Below the pieces are notes generated by a model, which was not told the DNA's origin, made no database searches, and saw only the letters and a list, made by a program, of their open reading frames with translations. Of a stretch of 64,000 nucleotides of DNA, positions 8,954-16,178 are shown one piece after another. Position 1 is the stretch's first letter. Each line of letters opens with the position of its first letter. The stretch covers positions 78,544-142,543 of the forward strand of contig CAIMSU010000232.1 in the NCBI GenBank assembly GCA_903844155.1, written 5' to 3'. A program made the translations under genes and the position numbers. The stretch comes from an uncultured Pseudomonadota bacterium (GTDB taxonomy: Bacteria; Myxococcota_A; UBA796; SXON01).

Positions 8954-10497
8954 CAGGCGGTCTCGGTCCGGTTCTTCGCCCAGGCGTCGGGCCGGATCTC
9001 GTCCGCGATGCTGGTGCCCGCCAGCGATTCAACGCCGCGAACCTGACGTTTCGGGACGAGTCGGGCGACGATCGCGGTCGCGGGGGGATCAGCCTCGCCC
9101 GCTGCTGCCGTCGTCGGCAGGATCTTGATGTACGTCGCGTCGGCCCAGACGATCCGGCCTTCGACGACCGTGTCGTCTGCGAGGAAGAGCCGGGCGTGGA
9201 CCTCGCCGGTCGGCTGGGTGAACTGGCTCGTGGACTCGACGAGCAAGGCGTCGAGCGAATCAAAACGGCGCTCGATCCTGGCTGCGGCCTCGAGGGCACC
9301 TGCGAAGTCCTCGGCGCGGATCACGGCGGCCCCTGCCCCGCCCTCCTTCCGACTCCGCCGGATCGCGCGCATTCCGGCCTCGTTGCACAGGTGCTCCAGC
9401 GTTGCGCCGGAGACCCCGGGGGTGCGCTCCGCGAAGTCCGCGAGCGCAAGCGCGGGATCGAGCGGCTTGTTTCGGCAATGGATGCGGAGGATCTCGGTGC
9501 GAGCTACCACATCCGGAAAGCCGAGCGAGAGCCGAAGGTCGAAGCGGCCCGGCCGGAGCAACGCGCGGTCCAGCACATCCGACCGGTTGGTGGCGGCGAT
9601 CACCACCACCGCCTTGCCGACGGGCGAGGCGTCGAACCCGTCGAGGCAGACGAGGAGCTGGTTGAGGGTCTGCTCGCGCTCGTCGTGCGCCGTGCCGAGT
9701 CCGGACCCGCGTCGCCGCCCGACCGCGTCGATCTCGTCGATGAAAACAACCGCCGGCGCTGCCTTCTTCGCCGTCTCAAAGAGGTCCCGGATGCGCGCCG
9801 CGCCCACGCCAACGAACATCTCGACGAATTCGCTCGCCGAGATCACGAAGAACGGCACGCCCGCCTCGCCGGCGACCGCCCGCGCCAGCAGCGTTTTTCC
9901 GCCGCCTGGGGGTCCTTCGAGCAGCACGCCGCGCGGCAGGCGGATGCCCGCGTTTGCCCATCGTGTCGGGTTCTTCAGGAAGTCGACCACGTCGCCCAGC
10001 GCCTCCTTCGCTTCCTCGTGCCCGCCAACATCCACAAAGCGCGTCTTCTCGTTGCCCGGCTTGAGCTGGCGGGCGTTGGACTTTCGCATGTCGAAGATGG
10101 TCTTGCCAGCCGCGTTTTGCGCCTGTTGCCTGTTGCGCAGCACGTAGATCGCGGCAGCGAGCAGGAAGACCCCGATGAGCGCCGGAATGAGCCAGCTCAT
10201 GCCCGATGTTCGGGCGTGGATGGGGATGTCGTTGCTGTCCAGCCAGTTGCCCACGGCGCGGTCGTTCGCGATGCCGTCGACCTCGTACGTCGGGCCGTTG
10301 AGCGGGTGGACGATCAGGTCGTCGCCGCGGGATTCGACGCTGTCAACCTCGCCGGCTTGCACGTCGGCGACGAGGGTGCTGTACGGGCGCGACGGGTAGC
10401 TGGTGCCGGGCAGGCCGAGGCAGACGAGCACAGCGAGGAGGCCAAGCAGGCACAGCCAGACCAGGAACGTGCGGAGGCGTGGGTTCACGCGAGCCAC
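8953..10497 (-). CDS. FtsH-like membrane AAA+ ATPase lacking the M41 protease domain
   Basis: This 514-residue protein has the N-terminal half of FtsH: TM1 at 9-29, a periplasmic FtsH_ext region at 35-95, TM2 at 101-120, and an AAA+ module. Walker A is GPPGGGKT at 195-202, Walker B VVFIDEID at 250-257, the pore loop includes FVG, and the second region of homology is near 303-319. FtsH then normally has an M41 peptidase with HEAGH. Here the lid (to ~410) is followed by ~100 residues with no HExxH. Residues 431-490 ([38 protein letters not shown]) have the strand rhythm of an Sm/Hfq-like barrel; that is my inference. GTG start. It precedes the site-2 protease in one transcript. Confidence 0.88.
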   Translation of the reverse strand: MARVNPRLRTFLVWLCLLGLLAVLVCLGLPGTSYPSRPYSTLVADVQAGEVDSVESRGDDLIVHPLNGPTYEVDGIANDRAVGNWLDSNDIPIHARTSGMSWLIPALIGVFLLAAAIYVLRNRQQAQNAAGKTIFDMRKSNARQLKPGNEKTRFVDVGGHEEAKEALGDVVDFLKNPTRWANAGIRLPRGVLLEGPPGGGKTLLARAVAGEAGVPFFVISASEFVEMFVGVGAARIRDLFETAKKAAPAVVFIDEIDAVGRRRGSGLGTAHDEREQTLNQLLVCLDGFDASPVGKAVVVIAATNRSDVLDRALLRPGRFDLRLSLGFPDVVARTEILRIHCRNKPLDPALALADFAERTPGVSGATLEHLCNEAGMRAIRRSRKEGGAGAAVIRAEDFAGALEAAARIERRFDSLDALLVESTSQFTQPTGEVHARLFLADDTVVEGRIVWADATYIKILPTTAAAGEADPPATAIVARLVPKRQVRGVESLAGTSIADEIRPDAWAKNRTETA

Positions 10498-10518
10498 TTA
10501 GCGCGCGGACGCCTGTTC

Positions 10519-10524
10519 AGTATC
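10519..10524 (-). promoter_or_regulatory. GATACT -10-like box for the FtsH-like operon
   Basis: On the - strand GATACT lies 21 nt before the GTG start. It shares an 82 bp divergent intergenic region with the box at 10567. No clear -35 was seen. Confidence 0.3.
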
Positions 10525-10566
10525 GAATTCCGGGGGAGTCGAATTTCGATGATCCCCGCGTGAGGC

Positions 10567-10572
10567 GATAGT
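10567..10572 (+). promoter_or_regulatory. GATAGT -10-like box, alpha/beta hydrolase
   Basis: GATAGT lies 7 nt before the ATG at 10580 with no Shine-Dalgarno, a candidate leaderless promoter. Confidence 0.45.
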
Positions 10573-10579
10573 CGCGGGA

Positions 10580-11440
10580 ATGATTGAACACCGCTGGGAT
10601 CTGCGTGGGATGCGCTTTGCCGGGCTCCGCTGGCCTGCCGACGAGGCCGGGGCGGCCGGCCCGGTCACCGTCTTCCTCCACGGTTTTCTCGATCACGCGG
10701 GCGCCTGGGAGGGCGTCGCCGAGCTGCTCCCCGGGGAGCGGGTAGCCGTCGACCACCGGGGGCATGGTCGCTCGCAGCACAATCCGCCCGGCGCCAGCTA
10801 CTTCTTTGCCGACTACCTCGCGGATCTCGACGTGCTCCTCGACGCCCTCTCGCCAACCCGGCCGGTGCGCCTGGTCGGGCACTCCATGGGTGGGACGATC
10901 GCGACGTTGTACGCCGGCGCCCGGCCACAGCGCGTGGCCTCTGTCGTCAGCCTCGACGGCCTCGGGTTGCACGACGGCGGCGACGAGGTCGTCGTGCGGA
11001 TGGAGCAATTCCTGGACGGAGCGAAGAAACCCCCGCGCAACCGTCCGATGCCGTCCGTGCGAGCAGCCGCTGACCGCATCCTGCGCGACCACCCGCGGGT
11101 CGGCGCGGACTGGGCCAACCGGCTCGCAGAACGGGGCACGGTCCCGGTCGAGGGCGGCGTCACCTGGTCGTTCGACCCGCTGCACCGGGCGCGATCCCCC
11201 GTCCCGTACCGCCACGGCCACCACCTCCCGCTCCTGGCCCGCATCCAGGCGCCCGTCCTCGCGCTTCGGCCTGAATTTCCCGTGTTTGCGGCTGATGATG
11301 TCGCGAAGCTGGAGGCCGCCGTACCGACCCTGACCGCGGTGACGATCCCGGGCACCGGACACAGCATGCATCAGGAGGCGCCCGGCATGATCGCGAGGGA
11401 GATCCGGTCATTTTGGGTCGCGACTGCCGGCACGGGGTGA
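10580..11440 (+). CDS. Alpha/beta hydrolase
   Basis: A 286-residue cytoplasmic alpha/beta-hydrolase. The oxyanion strand reads VTVFLHGFLDHAGAW, then VDHRGHGRS. The nucleophile elbow is GHSMGG (about residue 100). A C-terminal histidine is in GTGHSMHQEAP. The acid residue is probably in the PEFPVFAADDV segment. No signal peptide. Substrate unknown; the pattern resembles epoxide hydrolase/haloperoxidase-type esterases. It is followed by the separately promoted SDR operon. Confidence 0.87.
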   Translation: MIEHRWDLRGMRFAGLRWPADEAGAAGPVTVFLHGFLDHAGAWEGVAELLPGERVAVDHRGHGRSQHNPPGASYFFADYLADLDVLLDALSPTRPVRLVGHSMGGTIATLYAGARPQRVASVVSLDGLGLHDGGDEVVVRMEQFLDGAKKPPRNRPMPSVRAAADRILRDHPRVGADWANRLAERGTVPVEGGVTWSFDPLHRARSPVPYRHGHHLPLLARIQAPVLALRPEFPVFAADDVAKLEAAVPTLTAVTIPGTGHSMHQEAPGMIAREIRSFWVATAGTG

Positions 11441-11449
11441 CGGAGCGGC

Positions 11450-11478
11450 TTGACGAAAGGCCCCCGGCACGTGATATT
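11450..11478 (+). promoter_or_regulatory. Sigma-70-type promoter for the SDR operon
   Basis: TTGACG (11450-11455) and GATATT (11473-11478) are separated by exactly 17 nt. A GGAG Shine-Dalgarno (11487-11490) follows, 8 nt before the ATG at 11499. It is the best classical promoter in the window. Confidence 0.6.
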
Positions 11479-11498
11479 GGGCGGCCGGAGTTTTGTCG

Positions 11499-12245
11499 AT
11501 GGCGATTCGTAGACATGTAGTGATCACCGGTGGTGGTCGCGGAATTGGCGCGGAGATCGCCCGTCGGTTCGCCGCTCAGGGCGACCGGATCACCGTCATG
11601 TCCCGCACGCGGGACGAGGTGGAGAAGGTCGCGGACGAGATCGGCGGCTACGGCGTCCGGTGCGACGTTGGCGAGCCAGCCAGCGTCGAGGCGGCCTTCA
11701 TGGCAGCCGGCCCGGTGGACGTCCTCATCAACAACGCCGGCGTGGCGCGATCCTCGCCGGTTTTGAAGACGGACGTGCGGGTCTGGGACGAGCACCTGAA
11801 GGTGAACCTGACGGGCGCGTTCCTATGCTCGCTCAAGGTGCTGCCGTTCATGGCGTCGCGCAGCAAGGGCCGCATCATCAACGTCGCCAGCGTGGCGGGG
11901 CTCAAGGGGTATCCCTACCTCGCAGCCTATTGCGCCTCCAAGCACGGCTTGATCGGGCTCACGCGCGCGCTGGCCGCCGAGTATGCGGACAAGGGCGTGA
12001 CCGTGAACGCGATCTGCCCCGGCTACGTCGACTCGCCCCTGCTGACCGCGGCGATCGCCAACATCGTCGAGAAGACGGGTCGGTCGATCGAGGACGTCAA
12101 AGCCGAACTCGAAGCCCAGAACCCCCAGAACCGGTTCCTGGATGCCTCGGAGGTCGCCTCCCTCGCGGTGTTCCTGGCGTCGGACGACGCGAAGGGCATC
12201 AACGGGCAGGCATTGTCGGTCTGTGGCGGCGCCCTCAACACCTGA
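11499..12245 (+). CDS. Short-chain dehydrogenase/reductase (FabG-like)
   Basis: This 248-residue Rossmann-fold SDR has the nucleotide motif TGGGRGIG near the N-terminus, the NNAG motif, NVASVAG with the catalytic Ser, and YCASK with catalytic Tyr and Lys. A C-terminal GGALNT completes the classical pattern. Such enzymes oxidise or reduce hydroxyacyl or sugar substrates with NAD(P)(H). The ATG at 11499 is preferred over a TTG six bases upstream because GGAG is 8 nt away. The downstream RidA and crotonase genes overlap in one operon, suggesting breakdown or remodelling of an acyl-CoA or amino-acid-derived acid. Confidence 0.92.
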   Translation: MAIRRHVVITGGGRGIGAEIARRFAAQGDRITVMSRTRDEVEKVADEIGGYGVRCDVGEPASVEAAFMAAGPVDVLINNAGVARSSPVLKTDVRVWDEHLKVNLTGAFLCSLKVLPFMASRSKGRIINVASVAGLKGYPYLAAYCASKHGLIGLTRALAAEYADKGVTVNAICPGYVDSPLLTAAIANIVEKTGRSIEDVKAELEAQNPQNRFLDASEVASLAVFLASDDAKGINGQALSVCGGALNT

Positions 12246-12651
12246 GCGGCCGCTCGCCGGAGCGGTTGAGCCGGCGGGCTGGCTCCCTCCGCGTGGGTAT
12301 TCCAACGGTTACGTTGTTGGAAACATGCTTTTCGTGGCTGGCCAGGTCGGCTGGGACGTGCAGGGACGGATGGTCGAGGGCTTCGTCGCCCAGTTCCGGC
12401 AGGCGCTGGAGAACGTGCGCGCGGTGCTGGATGCGGCGGGGGTTCCGGTAGCGAACGTGGGCCGTGTGACGGTCTATGTGACGGACAAGCAGGCCTACAT
12501 CGCGGGGAGTCGTGAGATCGGCCAGGCCTGGCGCGCGGTCCTCGGGCGGCACTTCCCGGCGATGTCGCTGGTCCAGGTCGCGGACCTGCTGGAGGAGGGC
12601 GCGACGGTGGAGATCGAGGTCACGGCCGTGCTGACGGCGGGTCCGGGATGA
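12223..12651 (+). CDS. RidA/YjgF-family protein
   Basis: A RidA-fold protein of about 142 residues, with PRGYSNGYVVGNMLFVAGQ, then AQFRQALENVRAVLDAAG, VTVYVTD and the C-terminal EIEVTAVLT. RidA enzymes deaminate reactive enamines and imines. No ATG lies in frame near the conserved region. The GTG at 12223 is the closest upstream start and makes the gene overlap the SDR end by 23 nt. The 3' end overlaps the crotonase ATG (ATGA). This subgroup is often found beside acyl-CoA catabolic genes, which fits here; substrate unknown. Confidence 0.85.
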   Translation: MAAPSTPERPLAGAVEPAGWLPPRGYSNGYVVGNMLFVAGQVGWDVQGRMVEGFVAQFRQALENVRAVLDAAGVPVANVGRVTVYVTDKQAYIAGSREIGQAWRAVLGRHFPAMSLVQVADLLEEGATVEIEVTAVLTAGPG

Positions 12652-13442
12652 CAGCACCTCCCTGGCCTTTTCTGGTCTCGCGCGACCGGGGCGTCACGAC
12701 CATCACCCTCGACCGACCGGACAAGCTCAACGCCCTGACCTTCGCGATCTACACCGATCTCGCCCGTTTTCTGCGCGAGGACGCCGCCGTCCCCGGCACC
12801 CGCTCCATCGTGATCACCGGCGCCGGCCGCGCTTTCTGCTCCGGCGGCGACGTCGAGGACATCATCGGCCAGCTCTTCGCGCTGGACATGGCGGGAATGC
12901 TGGCGTTCACCCGGCTGACCGGCGATCTCGTCCGTGCCATGCGCGCCCACCCGGCTCCGATCCTCGCCGCCATCAACGGCGTCGCGGCGGGCGCCGGCGC
13001 CATCATCGCCATGGCCAGCGATCTGCGGATCGCCAGCGAAAAAGGCAGGGTCAGCTTCCTCTTCAACAAGGTCGGCCTCTCGGGCGCGGACATGGGCGCG
13101 TGTCATTTGCTCCCGCGCATCGTTGGGCATGGGCGGGCGACGGAACTGTTGCTGCTCGGGGACGTCCTCGGCGCAGAAGAAGCCCATCGCATCGGGTTCT
13201 TCAACCGGGTGGTGCCGCTCGACCGGCTCATGGCCGAGGCCGAGGCGCTCGCCCGTCGCATCGCGGACGGACCGCATTTCGCCAACACCGTCACCAAGGT
13301 CCAGCTCGAGCGGGAGATGGACGTCTCGCTCTCGACGGCGATCGAGATGGAGGCGCAGGCGCAGGCGATCTGCATGTTGCACCCGGATTTTCGGGAGGCG
13401 CACGACGCGTGGCGGGAAAAGCGGGCGCCTCGGTTTCGGTAG
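12648..13442 (+). CDS. Enoyl-CoA hydratase/isomerase (crotonase) family protein
   Basis: This 264-residue crotonase has ITLDRPDKLNALTF, the oxyanion-hole strand GRAFCSGGDV, and INGVAAGAGAIIAMASD. The two glutamates of classical hydratases appear to be missing: the E144 position falls in GAGAIIAM and the E164 position in FLFNKVGL. The motif GLSGADMGACHLLPRIVG with an Asp is shared by other crotonases where the acid is placed differently. It may therefore be an isomerase, thioesterase or hydratase with altered catalysis. It ends the SDR-RidA-crotonase operon, with 177 nt before tatA. Confidence 0.87.
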   Translation: MTAPPWPFLVSRDRGVTTITLDRPDKLNALTFAIYTDLARFLREDAAVPGTRSIVITGAGRAFCSGGDVEDIIGQLFALDMAGMLAFTRLTGDLVRAMRAHPAPILAAINGVAAGAGAIIAMASDLRIASEKGRVSFLFNKVGLSGADMGACHLLPRIVGHGRATELLLLGDVLGAEEAHRIGFFNRVVPLDRLMAEAEALARRIADGPHFANTVTKVQLEREMDVSLSTAIEMEAQAQAICMLHPDFREAHDAWREKRAPRFR

Positions 13443-13619
13443 TTCACCCTGCCCTGCAGCCTCGCGAAGTGGCCGAGGGGCGAAGCGGCGTCCCACAGCG
13501 GATCGTGGAACGGCTCCGGGGGCAGCGAGCCGCCCAGACGGATCCGAAAGCCCCGCTTGGGAGCTTGACTGTCGCGCTCGGGGGATTCAAGTTAGCTGCG
13601 GTCGGTTCAGGAGTCTCGA
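13443..13619 (+). promoter_or_regulatory. Intergenic region with possible tatA promoter
   Basis: No gene is visible here. TTGACT at 13565-13570 is followed 17-18 nt later by CAAGTT/AAGTTA, a weak promoter candidate. AGGAG then precedes the TTG start of tatA. Confidence 0.3.
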
Positions 13620-13988
13620 TTGGACTGGTTCGCCCCCTCGCACATGCTGATCATCCTGGTCATCGTGATGATCTTCTTCGGCGCTGGAAAATTGCCCGAC
13701 GTGTTCAGGCAGTTCGGCAAGGGGATCAAGGAGTTCAAGGACGCCTCCGGGGGTGTCGAGAAGAAGGGCGGGCGCGCCGAGCGGGACGCGGGCGAGGACG
13801 AGGACGACGACCAGGCCGCCTTTGAGGAGTTCAAGCGCAAGCGCAACGAAGCCAAACGGCTGACGGCATCCAGGGTCGACGCGCCGGCCTCCCGCGAGCT
13901 GTCCGTGCTTCGAGCGACCGAGGATGCCGACGGCGACGGTGATAACGACGACGCCGGGTACGTCGCCCCCAAGTCGCGGAAGGGCTGA
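13620..13988 (+). CDS. tatA: Twin-arginine translocase subunit TatA/TatB
   Basis: A 122-residue TatA-type protein: a short N-terminus, one membrane helix (about 6-22, MLIILVIVMIFFGAG), and the hinge and amphipathic helix LPDVFRQFGKGIKEFKDA. An acidic tail follows (AGEDEDDDQ). The FGAGKLP hinge is typical of TatA. TatA forms the pore for folded proteins carrying RR signals. The start is TTG, supported by AGGAG about 7 nt upstream. No tatC or tatB gene lies nearby, so this may be a stand-alone copy. A MalG-like permease overlaps its 3' end. Confidence 0.87.
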   Translation: MDWFAPSHMLIILVIVMIFFGAGKLPDVFRQFGKGIKEFKDASGGVEKKGGRAERDAGEDEDDDQAAFEEFKRKRNEAKRLTASRVDAPASRELSVLRATEDADGDGDNDDAGYVAPKSRKG

Positions 13989-14841
13989 GCGCATCCGGAC
14001 GGTCTCGGACCGCGCTTTCTGGGCGACGCACGCCGTTCTGGTGCTGGCGACGGGTGCGGTGCTCTACCCGGTGCTGTGGGTCGTGAAGATGGCGCTTTCT
14101 CCCTCGCAAGGCTTCGCGGGCGGGGCCTCGCCGATCCCGACGACGGTGACGCTGGAGAACTTCGTCGCGGTCGCGTCGACGACTTCGGCGGATGGACACT
14201 GGCTTTTCGTGCGGCAGCTCTGCAATTCGCTCGCGGTTGCCTCTGCCACGGCGGTGGTCGGCGTGACGGTCGCCGCGACGGCCGCGTGGTCGCTCTCGCG
14301 CTGGCGGTTCTACGGCCGCGAAGGCATGATCTCGGGCTTCCTGCTCACGCAGATGTTCCCGAGCGTGCTGATGTCCATCCCGCTCTACCTGCTGCTCGAC
14401 GCGCTCCACCTGCTCGACTCGCTCACCGGCCTCGTCCTCGTCTATGCCACGACCTCCGTGCCTTTCTCGATCTGGAACCTCAAGGGCTACTTCGACACCA
14501 TCCCCGTCGAGCTGGAGGAAGCGGCGACCCTCGACGGCGCGTCTCGCTGGACGACGTTCACCAAGATCATCCTGCCTTTGGCTCGACCCGCCCTCGTGGT
14601 GACGGGTCTGTTTTCCTTCATGACCGCCTGGAACGAGTTCATCCTCGCCGCGACGCTCATCGGCGACGAAAAGGCGTACACGCTCCCGGTGGTGCTGAAC
14701 GGCTACGTCGGAGAATTCGGCGCGGAATGGGGGAAGTTCTCGGCGGGCGCCATCCTCGTCAGCATCCCGGTCATCGGGCTGTTCTTCTTTTTGCAGAAGC
14801 AGTTGGTCGAGGGGCTGACGTCGGGCGGGGTGAAGGGGTGA
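13924..14841 (+). CDS. Sugar ABC transporter permease, MalG type
   Basis: A polytopic permease of up to 305 residues with the MalG-family core: VLYPVLWVVKMALSPS, six predicted helices, and the cytoplasmic EAA loop ELEEAATLDGASRWTTF that docks to the ATPase. It ends QLVEGLTSGGVKG, typical of MalG/UgpE. The start is uncertain. ATG at 13924 and GTG at 13939 both lie within tatA, and no good start exists between the tatA stop and the first helix. Its natural partners, MalK and a MalE-MalF fusion, are 4-7 kb away on the opposite strand, so the transporter genes are split. Confidence 0.88.
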   Translation: MPTATVITTTPGTSPPSRGRAERIRTVSDRAFWATHAVLVLATGAVLYPVLWVVKMALSPSQGFAGGASPIPTTVTLENFVAVASTTSADGHWLFVRQLCNSLAVASATAVVGVTVAATAAWSLSRWRFYGREGMISGFLLTQMFPSVLMSIPLYLLLDALHLLDSLTGLVLVYATTSVPFSIWNLKGYFDTIPVELEEAATLDGASRWTTFTKIILPLARPALVVTGLFSFMTAWNEFILAATLIGDEKAYTLPVVLNGYVGEFGAEWGKFSAGAILVSIPVIGLFFFLQKQLVEGLTSGGVKG

Positions 14842-14854
14842 CCGCTGGCAGGCG

Positions 14855-16060
14855 TCACGGGCACGGCGTCGCGGGCGCGAAGCCGACCTGGCCGGCCTCC
14901 CGGTCGGTGTAGACGACGTAGGAGTACATGGGGAGGTTGCCGAGGTCGAGGAAGGTCTGGTCCGCCTGGGCGTATGTGTCGTTCGCGACGCTCGGTAGGT
15001 AGCCGTAGTGGCCGTCGCCTTGTGCGAACCAGGCGAGGTACGACTCGGTGGGCGGCAGGGACAGGACCACGTCACCATCGAGGTGGATGTTCAACCAGGG
15101 GAGCGCGGTATCGATGTCCGACGGCGGTGTGGACGTCGATTTGCCGCCCGAGCCAGGTTCCCACCAGGATTCGTCGCCGAAGATCGGTGCGTACGCCGGG
15201 TCGGCGGAGACCGTGTCGATGAGCGTCTGGTAGGCGGCGTCGGGCAGGATGAGGTTCGGTCCGCCGGAGTCCAGCAGCGCGCTCAGGGAGCCTGTGTCAC
15301 CGGAGGCCGGGAACGACGTCGTCGTGCCATCGGCCGCGACGAGATCGAAGCTCTCCGCGTCGACGAGGTAGTCCGTGTCGTCGGCGAGCAGCGCCGAGTA
15401 TTGCATGGACCCCGTGGTCTGTTCGGCCCCGAACCCGCCGATCCAGAGCGTCCCTCCCACGTGGCAGTACCGCAGCGCGAAGGCCTCCGGGGCGCCCTGC
15501 TCGGTGACGACATCCGAGAGGTAGGAGTCCGTCCCGCGCAACAAGCTGCCGTCCGGACCGAGGCCCATGATCCCGTCGACGGGGCTCTCCACAGCGCCAT
15601 CGTCCGAGTCGCACGAGATGTAGCCGAACATGTCCGTCTCGGTGACCGCGGCGAATCGGAGTGACACGGGCGGCACGCCGTCGAGTGAGGCGCGGTCCGC
15701 GTAGATCTCACCGGACCATGTGAGTTCGCCCGCGTCATAGCTGGCGGACGCGGACTGACCTTGATCCTGCCCGCTGCTCGGGTCGTACAGAGATGTGATG
15801 CCGTCGACGGTACAGGAGGTGCAGCCCTTCGCGGAGACTGCGGTGCTGCTCGACCCGGAGTCGATGCTCACCCAGGACGTTTGGCCACCGAGCGTCAGCG
15901 CTGCCGTATGATCGAAGGAGCACCCCGACAATGGCACGGCCACCGGCCACGAAACGGGGGTGATCGTCGCGGAATCGGCAACCGAATCGACCCCGTCAGG
16001 CCCGGTCTTCGCCGCACACCCGGCCACCAAAACCGCGATCACGCAGACACCCACTCGCAT
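14855..16060 (-). CDS. Pepsin-like (A1-type) aspartic protease homologue, lipoprotein
   Basis: This 401-residue predicted lipoprotein starts MRVGVCVIAVLVAGC, with lipobox Cys15. The mature part matches the bilobal pepsin pattern. The first active-site motif is VSIDSGSSST (Asp67), followed by VDGIMGLG (161-168). The second is ALLDSGGPNLILP (Asp264). The two aspartates are 197 residues apart, as in pepsins. A C-terminal VVYTDREAGQVGFAPATPC resembles the end of A1 enzymes. Eight or so cysteines suggest disulfides. Bacterial pepsins are known but uncommon. The frame is open 213 nt further upstream, but the lipoprotein signal fixes the start. DSG rather than DTG at both sites is compatible with activity. 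Confidence 0.82.
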   Translation of the reverse strand: MRVGVCVIAVLVAGCAAKTGPDGVDSVADSATITPVSWPVAVPLSGCSFDHTAALTLGGQTSWVSIDSGSSSTAVSAKGCTSCTVDGITSLYDPSSGQDQGQSASASYDAGELTWSGEIYADRASLDGVPPVSLRFAAVTETDMFGYISCDSDDGAVESPVDGIMGLGPDGSLLRGTDSYLSDVVTEQGAPEAFALRYCHVGGTLWIGGFGAEQTTGSMQYSALLADDTDYLVDAESFDLVAADGTTTSFPASGDTGSLSALLDSGGPNLILPDAAYQTLIDTVSADPAYAPIFGDESWWEPGSGGKSTSTPPSDIDTALPWLNIHLDGDVVLSLPPTESYLAWFAQGDGHYGYLPSVANDTYAQADQTFLDLGNLPMYSYVVYTDREAGQVGFAPATPCP

Positions 16061-16149
16061 GAGGACAAACCTGGGGTTGACGAAGGTACGCGCGAGGGCC
16101 CGGTTCATTCGAACCCGGGGCGAAAAAGGCGCGAAAATTGCCGGGTCGT

Positions 16150-16178
16150 GGTAATTGTGGATCTGATCCACAATCACC
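16150..16178. repeat. Palindrome ending at a start codon (operator candidate)
   Basis: The half-sites ATTGTGGATC (16154-16163) and GATCCACAAT (16165-16174) are perfect inverted repeats around one central T. They are flanked by GGT and ACC, giving a near-perfect 29 bp palindrome. It ends one base before the ATG of the DUF4143 ATPase at 16179 and occupies the place of a Shine-Dalgarno. It may be an autoregulatory operator. In RNA, ATTGTGG/CCACAAT could form a 7 bp stem with a 7 nt loop next to the start codon. Confidence 0.7.
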
